Translations under genes and position numbers: made by a program
Notes under the pieces: model-generated
The model's database searches: none
Seen by the model: the letters and a program-made list of their open reading frames with translations, nothing else
Told to the model about the DNA's origin: nothing
Part shown: positions 26,014 through 35,457 of the stretch, piece after piece
How positions within the stretch are numbered: the first letter of the stretch is position 1
Layout of the letters: every line of letters begins with the position of its first letter
From: Spongiibacter thalassae
GTDB taxonomy: Bacteria > Pseudomonadota > Gammaproteobacteria > Pseudomonadales > Spongiibacteraceae
Length of the DNA: 64,000 nt
Direction of reading: 5' to 3'
NCBI RefSeq assembly: GCF_012272835.1
Contig: NZ_JAAWWK010000003.1
Span: 248,001-312,000 of the forward strand

Positions 26014-26219
26014 CTTGGGTCCTTTTATTTCTGCCGAACTGAGCCGCCATCAGCGGGGGTTCGCAATTATGGGCCGTGGATTATCATACAAGACCTCGCA
26101 GTCTAAGACCTAGTAAAGCCCAAAAAGTGCGGCTGTGGCCGCTGACATTGCGCGTTCGGCATTCCAGTGTCGTCGCGCAGCGCGATATACTGCGCCCATC
26201 GGTTGTTAATGGATGGCTT

Positions 26220-26450
26220 ATGAGTGATATTGATGTGCGTGTGGACGCCTGCGGGTTGGATTGTCCGCTGCCGTTGTTAAAAGCGAAACAGGCGTTGAAC
26301 CGGATGGCCAAGGGAGAGGTCTTAGAGCTGCTGGCCACGGATGCGGGCTCCCAACGCGACTTTACGGTGTTTGCTCAGCAAAGCGGCAACCCCTTGTTGC
26401 TGCAGGAAGAAAGCGACGGAGTATTCCGTTACCTGCTCAAAAAAAACTAG
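26220..26450 (+). CDS. TusA-family sulfur carrier protein
   Basis: This protein of 76 residues has the SirA/TusA fold. The catalytic cysteine is C15 in GLDCPLPLLKAK, and the rest (ALNRMAKGEVLELLATD) follows the family. TusA proteins pass persulfide sulfur between IscS-type enzymes and acceptors for tRNA thiolation or sulfur metabolism. Whether this is the true TusA or one of the related carriers cannot be told. It precedes the AI-2E-family transporter gene by 23 bases, and the pair probably shares a transcript. Confidence 0.85.
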   Translation: MSDIDVRVDACGLDCPLPLLKAKQALNRMAKGEVLELLATDAGSQRDFTVFAQQSGNPLLLQEESDGVFRYLLKKN

Positions 26451-26473
26451 GCAACTCAATCAGGAACAGCAGC

Positions 26474-27562
26474 ATGCTGGGAATTCTTCGCAAATGGTTC
26501 GACCGGGTCTTCGCTGAAGAAGAAACGGTGGTTTTGCTATTGCTTATCGCAGGGTGCCTGTTGCTCCTGCTTACCATAGGTAATGTTCTGATCCCGCTGA
26601 TGGCCAGTGTGGTACTGGCATTCATGATGCAGGGCATCGTCGTGCGCCTGGAAAACCTCGGAGCGCGGCGCTGGGTGGGAATTGCCGTGGGCTATGGGGT
26701 CTTCCTGTTCTTCTTCCTGGGGTTTCTGGTACTGCTGATGCCGCTGGTGTGGCAACAGCTTATCAACCTGATCCAGGAACTGCCCATTATGCTGCGCAAG
26801 CTTCAGCATGCGCTGCTGGTATTGCCGGAGCGTTCGGAATTCTTTACCGAAACCCAGATCAGAGAGTGGATGGCCCTGGCCAGCAAGGAGCTTGGCTCAT
26901 TGGGTCAATACCTGCTCTCATTCTCACTGGCCCAACTGCCCAATTTGCTCGGCGTGCTGATTAATATCGTGCTGATTCCGATATTGGTGTTTTTCTTCCT
27001 GAAGGACAAAGAGAAAATCCTTGGCTGGCTGGCGAGCTTTCTGCCCCGTCGACGCAAGCTGCTTACCTCCGTGTGGCTGGAGATGAACGACCAGGTGGCC
27101 AATTATGTGCGCGGCAAGGCAATAGAAATCGTGATTGTCGGCGCCGGGTCCTACATCGCGTTTTCCATTATGTCCCTCAACTATGCCGCGCTGTTAGCCC
27201 TGGCCGTCGGCTTGTCGGTGGTCATTCCCTTTATCGGCGCGGCGGTGGTAACGGTGCCGGTATTGCTGGTGGGTTTTCTTCAGTGGGGCTGGGGCGGTGA
27301 GTTTTTTACCCTGTTTATCGTTTACAGCATTATCCAGGCCCTGGACGGCAACGTGCTGGTGCCTCTGCTGTTTTCGGAAGCCGTGAATATGCACCCGGTT
27401 GCGATAATTGCCGCAGTGTTGGTATTTGGTGGTATATGGGGCTTGTGGGGTGTGTTCTTCGCGATTCCCCTGGCTACCCTGGTCAAGGCGATACTTTATG
27501 CCTGGCCGCGCCCGCCCCTCGATGGCGTGGGTGACGACGACAGCCTGGCAGAGCAGGGCTGA
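26474..27562 (+). CDS. AI-2E family transporter (PerM/YdiK type permease)
   Basis: This membrane protein of 362 residues has a hydrophobic hairpin near residues 18-55, a cytoplasmic stretch, and four or five further membrane segments from about residue 135. Family marks are LIPILVFFFLKDKE, VVIPFIGAAVVTVPVLL and the strongly conserved QALDGNVLVPLLFSEAVNMHPV. The family is named for autoinducer-2 export but includes sodium/proton antiporters and many uncharacterised members. The ATG at 26474 follows AGGAACAG. The next gene, for the M16 protease, begins 26 bases after its stop. Confidence 0.88.
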   Translation: MLGILRKWFDRVFAEEETVVLLLLIAGCLLLLLTIGNVLIPLMASVVLAFMMQGIVVRLENLGARRWVGIAVGYGVFLFFFLGFLVLLMPLVWQQLINLIQELPIMLRKLQHALLVLPERSEFFTETQIREWMALASKELGSLGQYLLSFSLAQLPNLLGVLINIVLIPILVFFFLKDKEKILGWLASFLPRRRKLLTSVWLEMNDQVANYVRGKAIEIVIVGAGSYIAFSIMSLNYAALLALAVGLSVVIPFIGAAVVTVPVLLVGFLQWGWGGEFFTLFIVYSIIQALDGNVLVPLLFSEAVNMHPVAIIAAVLVFGGIWGLWGVFFAIPLATLVKAILYAWPRPPLDGVGDDDSLAEQG

Positions 27563-27587
27563 TAATTTCTGTAAAAAAGGATTGGAT

Positions 27588-30428
27588 GTGCAGTATTTGA
27601 AATCGTGTTCGGTGGTGGTGACCCTGTGCTTGCTGGTGGCTTGTGCCTCGGTCACTGGTGGCTCAGGTGGCAGCGTAATTGTCTCGGAAACGGACCCCCG
27701 GGCTTTCAGATATCTACAATTGGACAATGGCCTGAAAGTGCTGCTGGTGTCAGACCCCGGCGCAGACAAGGCGGGGGCCTCGCTGGATGTCCACGTTGGC
27801 AGCCGCCAGGACCCCAAAAACTACCAGGGCCTTGCTCATTTCCTTGAGCACATGTTGTTCCTGGGTACAGAAAAATACCCCAATGCCGGTGATTACCAGG
27901 CTTTTATCAGCGCTAATGGTGGACAGCATAACGCCTTCACCAGCTTTGAACACACCAATTATTTTTTCGATATCAGCGCCGGAGCGCTGGAGCCCGCGCT
28001 GGACCAGTTTGCCCAGTTCTTTATTGCCCCCCTGTTCAATGCCGAATACGTGCAGCGGGAAGTCAATGCGGTGAACTCAGAGTATTTGTCGCGGCTGCGG
28101 GATGATCCTCGCAGAGAGCTGGCCGTCGTCAAGTCCCAGATTAACCCCCAACATCCCTTCAGCAAATTCTCAGTAGGCAATCTTGAAACCTTGCAGGCTG
28201 ATCGCGAGGCGGAATTACGTGCCCAGTTGGTTGAGTTTTACCAGCGTTATTACTCGGCGAATATTATGGCGCTTACGGTAGTGGGGCGCGAGTCCCTCGA
28301 TGACCTGCAGGATATGGTCGCCAGCCGATTCGGAGAGATCACGAACCGCGGCACCCGTCTCGAACCGATCAGCACCGAGATTTTCAGTGCAGACAGCCTG
28401 CCGCGCTGGGTCAATATTGACCCCATTCAACAGCAGCGCAGCTTGTCGATTCAGTTCGCCGTGCCGGACGCCACCAGCCACTGGCGCAGCAAGCCACTGG
28501 CCTATATCGGTAATCTTCTGGGTCACGAAGGGCACGGTAGCCTGCTGTCCGAGTTGAAGTCCCGGGGTTGGGCCGAGGGGCTGAGTGCGGGGCAAAGTCT
28601 GGACTTTCAGGGACAGGCAATGTTCGGTGTCGATATTCAGTTAACCGAGCAAGGTGTCGCGCAGGTTGATGACGTGGTCGCCCTGTTATTTGAGGCGATT
28701 GAGCTGATTCGACGCGAGGGCGTGGAACAATGGCGGTTTGATGAGCAGAGCCAGCTCGCGGCGCAGCAGTTCCGTTTTCGTACCCAGCGCGGCCTGACCC
28801 AGGAGCTGATACATATGTCTTCAGCACTGCAAAAATACCCACCGGCTGAAGTGTTGCGCGGCGATTATCGAATGGACGTGTACCAGCCTGAGCTGTTGCT
28901 CACCTATTTGTCATTGATGACCATCGATCGCGCTTTTATGACCCTTACCGCACCGGGCCTCAAGGTAGATCAGCACATCGCGCGCTATAACGTGGATTAT
29001 GGTTTGCGGCCAGTCAGTGCCGAACTTCGCAGGCGCTGGCAAAGTGCGGATGAACACGGTTTGGCACTCCCTGCGGCCAATGGTTTTATCGCCAGTGATT
29101 TCAGTCTGGTAGCGGCAGAGAACGATGACGGCAAGCCGCGACGCCTTGATAGCGTTGACGGTGTGGAGTTGTGGCTGCACACGGACGACCGTTTTGAGGT
29201 GCCCAAGGCGCGCAGCTACATTCTTCTGGCCAGCCCCAGCGCGGTAGACGGTGCCTACAATCGCGCAAAAACAGAATTATGGCTAAGCATGGTCAAGGAC
29301 CAGCTTAACGAATTGACCTATACCGCCCAACTGGCCGGATTGAGCTACAGCTTGCGCAGCAACTGGCGCGGGATTGAAATAAGCTTGGGTGGCTATAATC
29401 AGACTCAGGCGAAGTTGTTAAGGGAAGTGCTGACTGTCTTGCGCGCGCCGGAGTGGGATGAAGAGCGATTTTCACGCCTGCAAAACCAGGCAATTCGCGA
29501 GTTGGAAAACCACAACAAAAAGGCACCCTACCAGCAGTTGTATGCGGAATTACCTCGTCTGTTGCAGCGCGCGGAGCCGGGCGTGGAAGACAGCATCGAA
29601 GCGCTGAGGCAAGTGGTACTGAGCGATCTGTCGAGCCATGTTGCCAAGGTTGTTGGCGACTTCCGCTATCAGATCCTCGTTGACGGTAACGTCAATGAGG
29701 CAGACGCCCAGGGCTTGACGGCAATCGCGGTGGCGGCATTGGCACCCGCTAAGTCGGGGTCACTCGCCGATCAGGAGATTGTCAAGCTGACGCCCCGGCA
29801 ACGTCGCTTTCCGCTGCAGGCCGAACACGATGATGCCGCCGCGCTGTGGTATATCCAGGCCCCGAAGCAGGGAAAGCTCGACCGGGTTGCCCTCGGCCTC
29901 GCGGGACAAATAATGAGCGCGGATTTTTACCACCAACTCCGCACCGAAAAACAACTGGGCTATATTGTTAATGCGGGGGTTTACCCTATCCGCGATGTGG
30001 GTGGCCTGGTGTTTATTGTGCAGTCGCCGGTGTTGGATGCTGCGGGCTTGCAGCGGGAAATCAACGGTTACCTCGAAAATTGGCTTGCGCAGGGAGTGAG
30101 CGAAGACAGTTTCGCCATGCACAAGGCCAGCTTGTTGGCCAAGTTGGCAGAACAGCCGGAAAATCTGTGGGACGCGGCCGATCGTCACTGGCGGGACCTG
30201 CTTGAAGGCTATGACCGTTTCGATAGTCGGGAGCAATTAAGTGCGGCGTTGGAGTCGCTGGACCTTGCCACCTGGCAGTCGAGGGTGAATGAGACATTAG
30301 AACCGTCGCAGCGGCGGGGGGTGTTTGTTTACCACACCGGGCGCTGGCCCGAAGCCCAGCCGACGGGGGTGCTGGTACGCAGCCATGGAGAATTCAAGGC
30401 AACGCTCCCGGTTTATCGCTTTCAGTAG
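27588..30428 (+). CDS. Insulinase-family (M16) metalloprotease, predicted lipoprotein
   Basis: This protein of about 946 residues resembles pitrilysin (protease III). The inverted zinc motif HFLEH lies at 84-88, with the distal glutamate in NAVNSEY about 75 residues later. The C-terminal half contains the usual RTEKQLGYIV segment. The N-terminus has a lipoprotein signal, LCLLVACAS, with cysteine 19 as the likely lipidated residue and alanine after it, so it should be anchored in the periplasmic face of the outer membrane. E. coli pitrilysin is soluble, so this anchor is a difference. The GTG at 27588 is chosen for the signal sequence; AAAGG lies upstream. It may be cotranscribed with the two genes before it. 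Confidence 0.88.
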   Translation: MQYLKSCSVVVTLCLLVACASVTGGSGGSVIVSETDPRAFRYLQLDNGLKVLLVSDPGADKAGASLDVHVGSRQDPKNYQGLAHFLEHMLFLGTEKYPNAGDYQAFISANGGQHNAFTSFEHTNYFFDISAGALEPALDQFAQFFIAPLFNAEYVQREVNAVNSEYLSRLRDDPRRELAVVKSQINPQHPFSKFSVGNLETLQADREAELRAQLVEFYQRYYSANIMALTVVGRESLDDLQDMVASRFGEITNRGTRLEPISTEIFSADSLPRWVNIDPIQQQRSLSIQFAVPDATSHWRSKPLAYIGNLLGHEGHGSLLSELKSRGWAEGLSAGQSLDFQGQAMFGVDIQLTEQGVAQVDDVVALLFEAIELIRREGVEQWRFDEQSQLAAQQFRFRTQRGLTQELIHMSSALQKYPPAEVLRGDYRMDVYQPELLLTYLSLMTIDRAFMTLTAPGLKVDQHIARYNVDYGLRPVSAELRRRWQSADEHGLALPAANGFIASDFSLVAAENDDGKPRRLDSVDGVELWLHTDDRFEVPKARSYILLASPSAVDGAYNRAKTELWLSMVKDQLNELTYTAQLAGLSYSLRSNWRGIEISLGGYNQTQAKLLREVLTVLRAPEWDEERFSRLQNQAIRELENHNKKAPYQQLYAELPRLLQRAEPGVEDSIEALRQVVLSDLSSHVAKVVGDFRYQILVDGNVNEADAQGLTAIAVAALAPAKSGSLADQEIVKLTPRQRRFPLQAEHDDAAALWYIQAPKQGKLDRVALGLAGQIMSADFYHQLRTEKQLGYIVNAGVYPIRDVGGLVFIVQSPVLDAAGLQREINGYLENWLAQGVSEDSFAMHKASLLAKLAEQPENLWDAADRHWRDLLEGYDRFDSREQLSAALESLDLATWQSRVNETLEPSQRRGVFVYHTGRWPEAQPTGVLVRSHGEFKATLPVYRFQ

Positions 30429-30760
30429 CAGGGTGTCGTTGCTAAGCCCCTGTTTTTATAGGGATGCCTTGTTTTATTTATTATAAAAATAGTAGGATTT
30501 TCTTGATTTATAGTGGCGGCGCTGCGAGAATCTACCCGCCGCTATCGACCGCAAACCGGAGGAGGCGGCGAATAACCCATAATCGCTCACCGCATTGCTC
30601 ACAAGGCTGTGTGGCGAGCTCTCGGCCAGGTGATCACCGTCACATACAGGCAATCAACGTGAGTCGGTCAGTTACGCCGACAGCGCCAGTTGACAGCGGT
30701 ACACATTCGAGCGCAAAGCTCGCTGGTCCAGGCAGCCCACGAAAAGACTAAGGACTGTGT
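30429..30760. other. Intergenic region before aceE
   Basis: These 332 bases start AT-rich (30465-30510) and then become GC-rich. A weak hairpin CAGGG/CCCTG at 30429-30452 followed by five T could end the M16 transcript. I find no PdhR-type box and no clear -35/-10 pair, though the aceE promoter should lie here. No convincing small gene is seen. Confidence 0.4.
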
Positions 30761-33424
30761 ATGTACCAAGACCCTGATTTTCGCGAAGATCTCGACCCCC
30801 AGGAAACCCAGGAATGGCTTGAAGCCCTCGACGGCGTGTTAAGCAACGCCGGGCGAGCTCGCGCGGCCTTCCTGATGAAGCGGCTGGCAAAACACGCTAC
30901 TCGCCACGGCACTGAGCTTCCCGCCGCTATCACCACCTCATTTCGCAATACCATTGAACCCCGCGACGAAAAACGGATGCCGGGTGATTTGTTTATGGAG
31001 CGTAAAATTCGCTCCCTGATCCGCTGGAACGCACTGGCAATGGTGATGCGGGCAAACGACAACGACGATGCGTTGGGTGGGCACATTTCGAGTTTTTCTT
31101 CCTCGGCCACGCTCTACGATGTCGGGTTCAACTATTTTTTCCGCGGCGGTGACAAAGCCGATCTGATTTACTACCAGGGACACAGCTCGCCGGGAATGTA
31201 TGCCAGGTCTTACCTGGAAGGGCGTCTGGACGAAAACCAATTGGATAGCTTCCGCCGCGAAGTCGATGGCGACGGTCTGTCGTCCTACCCTCATCCCTGG
31301 CTGATGCCCGACTACTGGCAGTTCCCCACCGTGAGCATGGGGCTGGGGCCGATACAGGCGATATACCAGGCCCACGTGATGAAATATCAGCAAAGCCGCG
31401 GCCTGGTCGATCACGGTGACCGTAAAGTGTGGTGCTTTATGGGCGACGGCGAGTGCGATGAGCCTGAATCGCTGGGCTCCATTGCGCTGGCCGGACGTGA
31501 AGAACTCGATAACCTGATTTTTGTTATTAACTGTAACCTGCAACGGCTGGATGGGCCGGTGCGCGGTAACGGCAAAATTATCCAGGAGCTGGAAGGCGTG
31601 TTCCGTGGTGCCGGCTGGAACGTCGTCAAGGTGGTCTGGGGGCGGCACTGGGACCAGTTACTGGAAAAAGACAAAACCGGCCTTCTGCGCCGCCGCATGA
31701 ATGAAGTCGTGGATGGTGAGCTGCAAAATTACAAGGCCAATGGTGGGGCTTACACTCGCAAACACTTCTTTGGGAAGTACCCGGAGCTGCTTGAGCTGGT
31801 CAAAGACCTGTCCGACGACGACATTATGTATCTCAACCGTGGCGGGCACGATCCCTATAAGGTCTACGCGGCTTACGCCAACGCGGTGGAAACCAAGGGG
31901 CGCCCTACAGTGGTGCTGGCGATGACCGTCAAGGGCTATGGCCTGGGTGAGGGCGGCGAGGCGCAAAATGAAGCGCACTCGGTGAAGAAGCTCGACCTGG
32001 ATGAATTGAAAAAATTCCGTGACCGCTTTGGCGTGCCGATTACCGACGATGAATTGAAGTCGGTTCCCTACTATCGTCCACCCGCCGATAGTCCGGAAAT
32101 GGTGTATATGCGCAAGCGTCGGGAAAGCCTCGGCGGTTACCTTCCCGCCAGACAGGCGGACTTCGATGCACTGGCAGTGCCGCCCCTGTCCAAATTCGAC
32201 GCCCAGCTGAAAAATACCGGCAAGCGGGAAATTTCCACCACCATGGCTTTTGTGCGAATGTTATCGACTCTGGTCAAGGACAAGGAAATTGGGCAACGTA
32301 TCGTCCCTATCGTGCCGGATGAGGCGCGCACCTTTGGCATGGAGGGCATGTTCCGTCAGTTGGGTATCTATTCCTCCCAGGGCCAGCGTTACACTCCCCA
32401 TGACTCCGACCAGATCATGTATTACAAGGAGGAAAAGGACGGGCAGATTCTGGAAGAGGGCATTACTGAGTCAGGCGCCTTTTCCGCCTGGTTGGCTGCA
32501 GCAACTTCCTACGCCAACCACCGCTACCCGATGGTGCCTTTCTATATTTTCTATTCCATGTTTGGATTCCAGCGTGTCATGGATCTCACCTGGGCAGCGG
32601 GTGACTCCCAGGCGCGAGGATTTTTGCTGGGGGCGACCTCAGGTCGTACTACCCTCAACGGTGAGGGCCTGCAACATCAGGACGGCCACAGCCACCTGAT
32701 GGCAAATATGATTCCCAACTGTGTGTCCTATGACCCCACTTATTCCTACGAATTGGCGGTCATTATTCAGGACGGTATGCGCCGGATGTACGACGAGAAG
32801 GAGAATGTCTTTTACTACGTGACGGTGATGAATGAAAACTACTATCACCCGGACATGCCGGAAGGCTGCGAAGAGGGGATTATCAAAGGGCTATACTGCC
32901 TGCGCCCCAGTGCTGTGAAAAAGCCGAAGCTGAAAGTGCAGCTATTGGGCAGCGGCACCATTCTCAGAGAAGTGGAAGCCGCCGCCGAATTACTGAAAGC
33001 CGATTTCAAGGTCGAGGCCGATATCTGGAGCGCAACCAGTATCAACCAGCTGCGCCGCGAGGGTATGGAATGCGATCGCTGGAATCTGCTGCACCCTGAA
33101 GACGAGCCCCGCCAGCCCTATGTGAGTGAAATGCTTAACACTCAGGACGTGCCGGTGATCTGCGCGACTGACTATGTGAAGGGATACGGCGAGCAGCTGC
33201 GTCCTCATATCAATGCGCGTTACGTGGTTTTGGGCACCGACGGCTATGGGCGCTCGGATACCCGCAGCAAACTGCGCTCTCACTTTGAAGTCGATCGTTT
33301 TTATATTGCACTGGCAGCGCTGAAGGCACTGGCTGATGACGGCAAAATCGCCGCCAGCGAGGTGAGCAAGGCGTTGACACAATATGATATCGATCCCGAA
33401 AAAATCAGCCCACTGTATCGTTAA
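30761..33424 (+). CDS. aceE: Pyruvate dehydrogenase E1 component, homodimeric type
   Basis: This enzyme of 887 residues decarboxylates pyruvate and passes the acetyl group to lipoate of AceF. The opening DPQETQEWLEALD, the thiamine diphosphate motif GDGECDEPES...NLIFVINCNLQRLDGPVRGN, and the later GITESGAFSAW, FGFQRVMD and GYGRSDTR are typical of the single-chain AceE of Gammaproteobacteria (E. coli 887 residues). The ATG has AAGGA six bases upstream. It is followed after 14 bases by aceF. No lpd (E3) gene lies next to the pair in this window, so E3 must come from elsewhere. Confidence 0.97.
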   Translation: MYQDPDFREDLDPQETQEWLEALDGVLSNAGRARAAFLMKRLAKHATRHGTELPAAITTSFRNTIEPRDEKRMPGDLFMERKIRSLIRWNALAMVMRANDNDDALGGHISSFSSSATLYDVGFNYFFRGGDKADLIYYQGHSSPGMYARSYLEGRLDENQLDSFRREVDGDGLSSYPHPWLMPDYWQFPTVSMGLGPIQAIYQAHVMKYQQSRGLVDHGDRKVWCFMGDGECDEPESLGSIALAGREELDNLIFVINCNLQRLDGPVRGNGKIIQELEGVFRGAGWNVVKVVWGRHWDQLLEKDKTGLLRRRMNEVVDGELQNYKANGGAYTRKHFFGKYPELLELVKDLSDDDIMYLNRGGHDPYKVYAAYANAVETKGRPTVVLAMTVKGYGLGEGGEAQNEAHSVKKLDLDELKKFRDRFGVPITDDELKSVPYYRPPADSPEMVYMRKRRESLGGYLPARQADFDALAVPPLSKFDAQLKNTGKREISTTMAFVRMLSTLVKDKEIGQRIVPIVPDEARTFGMEGMFRQLGIYSSQGQRYTPHDSDQIMYYKEEKDGQILEEGITESGAFSAWLAAATSYANHRYPMVPFYIFYSMFGFQRVMDLTWAAGDSQARGFLLGATSGRTTLNGEGLQHQDGHSHLMANMIPNCVSYDPTYSYELAVIIQDGMRRMYDEKENVFYYVTVMNENYYHPDMPEGCEEGIIKGLYCLRPSAVKKPKLKVQLLGSGTILREVEAAAELLKADFKVEADIWSATSINQLRREGMECDRWNLLHPEDEPRQPYVSEMLNTQDVPVICATDYVKGYGEQLRPHINARYVVLGTDGYGRSDTRSKLRSHFEVDRFYIALAALKALADDGKIAASEVSKALTQYDIDPEKISPLYR

Positions 33425-33438
33425 GCAAGGAGTTTTTT

Positions 33439-35100
33439 GTGGCTAAAGAAACGATAAAAATTCCTGATCTTGGCGGTGGTGATGACGTTGAGGTCATAGA
33501 AATCTGTGTCGCCGTCGGCGATGTCGTTGCCGAAGAGGATTCCCTTTTGGTATTGGAATCTGACAAGGCGTCTATGGAAGTTCCGTCACCCAAGTCGGGC
33601 AAGGTCGTGTCTATCAGTGTCAGTGTCGGGGATACCGTCGCAGAAGGGGCGGCCATTCTTGAGCTGGAGACAGAGGCGGAAGAGCAAAGCGCCGCCTCCG
33701 CAGAGAAGACGACGCCGGCAGAGACAAAGGACGAAGCGGCGCCAGAGCCAGAACAAAGCAACAATACCGGTGACACAGACTCTGCGGCCCAATCTTCACC
33801 GGCAAGCTCGTCGGCACCTCGTGTTGAAACTGCCAGCGTGCCGGATATCGGCGGCGGCAGCGTCGAGGTTATCGAGGTATGTGTGAGCGAAGGCGACGAG
33901 GTTGCCGAGGGCGACTCACTGGTGGTGCTGGAGTCAGACAAGGCATCGATGGAAGTTCCTGCGCCCTTCGCCGGGCGGGTCAGAAAATTGCTGATTACGG
34001 TTGGCGCAACGGCGGAGCAGGGAACGGCTCTGGCCGAGATCGAGACCGATGCGGCTGATAGCCACGACGCTGAATCCGAACCTGCCAACTCCGACTCTGC
34101 AAGTGCGCCATCTGCCCCTGCGCCTGCGACGCAAAAGGCGGAAACACCTGAGGTTGCTGCGGACACCACCGAACCAACCGTAGTCAGTCACGCCGATGTC
34201 TACGCCGGCCCGGCAGTGCGCAAGCTGGCCAGGGAATTCGGTATTACTTTGGAAGACGTCAAAGGCACCGGCCCCAAGGATCGTATTCTCAAGGAAGACC
34301 TTCACGCCTATGTGAAGCAATTGGCGGCTGCGAAACCGGCCAGTGGTTCGGTGAGCAGTGGCAGTGGCATTCCACCGATCCCCGATGTGGACTTCAGCCA
34401 ATTTGGCGATATCGACACCCAGCCACTTAGCAAAATGGCGAAGCTGACCGCGGCCAATATGCACCGCAGTTGGGTAAATCTGCCCCATGTCACCCAGTTT
34501 GACGAGGTGGATATCAGCGACCTCGAAGACTTCCGCGCACAGATGAAGAAAGAGGCAGAGCAGCGGGGTGTCAAACTTACGCCATTGCCCTTCCTGCTCA
34601 AGGCCGCCGCTGCCGCGCTTCGTGCCAACCCTCGGTTCAACGCCTCGCTGACCAGCGACGGTGAGTCCATCGTCTACAAGCAATATGTGCATATCGGCAT
34701 TGCGGTAGACACCCCGGCGGGGCTGGTTGTGCCGGTGATTCGCGATGTCGATAAAAAATCCCTGTGGACCCTGGCGGAAGAAAGTGCCGAATTGGCCGCC
34801 AAAGCCAAGGAGCGCAAACTCAAGCCCGCCGATATGCAGGGCGGCTGCTTTACTATCTCTAGTCTCGGCAATATCGGCGGCACTGGCTTTACCCCGATCA
34901 TCAACGCGCCCGAGGTGGCGATTATGGGAGTGTCGAAACTGGCAGTTAAACCCCAGTGGAACGGCAGTGAATTTGTGCCGCGAAAAATGTTGCCAGTGTC
35001 GCTGTCCTACGACCATCGCGCTATTAACGGTGCCGATGCCGGACAGTTCTTCACCTTCCTTGGGCGGATGTTGGCGGATATTCGTCAACTTCTGTTGTAG
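33439..35100 (+). CDS. aceF: Dihydrolipoyllysine acetyltransferase (pyruvate dehydrogenase E2)
   Basis: This protein of 553 residues has two lipoyl domains with modifiable lysines K43 and K168, each in ESDKASME, joined by Ala/Pro/Glu-rich linkers. A peripheral subunit-binding domain follows at about residues 255-292 (AVRKLAREFGITLEDVKGTGPKDR), then the catalytic acetyltransferase domain. The active-site motif is DHRAINGAD with H526 and asparagine at 530, where E. coli has aspartate; asparagine is also found in Azotobacter and Pseudomonas E2p. E. coli has three lipoyl domains, so two is a lineage difference. Start is GTG with AAGGAG upstream. A strong terminator closes the operon. Confidence 0.96.
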   Translation: MAKETIKIPDLGGGDDVEVIEICVAVGDVVAEEDSLLVLESDKASMEVPSPKSGKVVSISVSVGDTVAEGAAILELETEAEEQSAASAEKTTPAETKDEAAPEPEQSNNTGDTDSAAQSSPASSSAPRVETASVPDIGGGSVEVIEVCVSEGDEVAEGDSLVVLESDKASMEVPAPFAGRVRKLLITVGATAEQGTALAEIETDAADSHDAESEPANSDSASAPSAPAPATQKAETPEVAADTTEPTVVSHADVYAGPAVRKLAREFGITLEDVKGTGPKDRILKEDLHAYVKQLAAAKPASGSVSSGSGIPPIPDVDFSQFGDIDTQPLSKMAKLTAANMHRSWVNLPHVTQFDEVDISDLEDFRAQMKKEAEQRGVKLTPLPFLLKAAAAALRANPRFNASLTSDGESIVYKQYVHIGIAVDTPAGLVVPVIRDVDKKSLWTLAEESAELAAKAKERKLKPADMQGGCFTISSLGNIGGTGFTPIINAPEVAIMGVSKLAVKPQWNGSEFVPRKMLPVSLSYDHRAINGADAGQFFTFLGRMLADIRQLLL

Positions 35101-35172
35101 CAGTGACGCTCCCGGCAACGCCGTTGCTGGGCAGCGAAACGTTAATTAATTGCTCCATTTGCGCTACCCACC

Positions 35173-35200
35173 AAGCCGCTGCCTTTGCAGCGGCTTTTTT
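35173..35200 (+). terminator. Strong rho-independent terminator of aceEF
   Basis: The stem AAGCCGCTGC/GCAGCGGCTT has ten perfect pairs, loop CTTT, and is followed by further T (six T in a row at 35195-35200). It lies 73 bases after the aceF stop. Confidence 0.9.
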
Positions 35201-35457
35201 GTTTTCCGGGTGCCAGTCATAAACATGTCATGGGCAGGAGCCTACCATCGACAATTTTACAACGGTTTTCCGCAGCTTGGCGCGCACATTGCTTTGTTAG
35301 AGATGAGTCGCAGGGTTTTATTGTCCCGGTGGCGGAGGAATAAAATTTAGTCAGTGACAGCAGTGCTGGACCGAGAAACAGCTACACTGCAAACGTGTAC
35401 AGAGTGTTGACCACAGGCAGTCTCGCTGCGGGTTTTTATGCTGGATGTGAGAACTAC
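35201..35457. other. Intergenic region before the ATP-grasp/alpha-E cluster
   Basis: Together with the terminator before it, this makes a gap of 357 bases between aceF and the next gene. A TTGACC at 35406-35411 could be a -35 box, but no -10 box is found at the right distance. No small gene or repeat is convincing. Confidence 0.3.

Noticed and set aside
30464-30751. Plus-strand frame of 95 codons before aceE
   Set aside because: Composition is arginine- and serine-rich in an out-of-frame way and it matches nothing known; best seen as untranslated leader.
33439-34070. Tandem DNA repeat in aceF
   Set aside because: The similarity is between the two lipoyl domains of one protein and is normal for E2 subunits.
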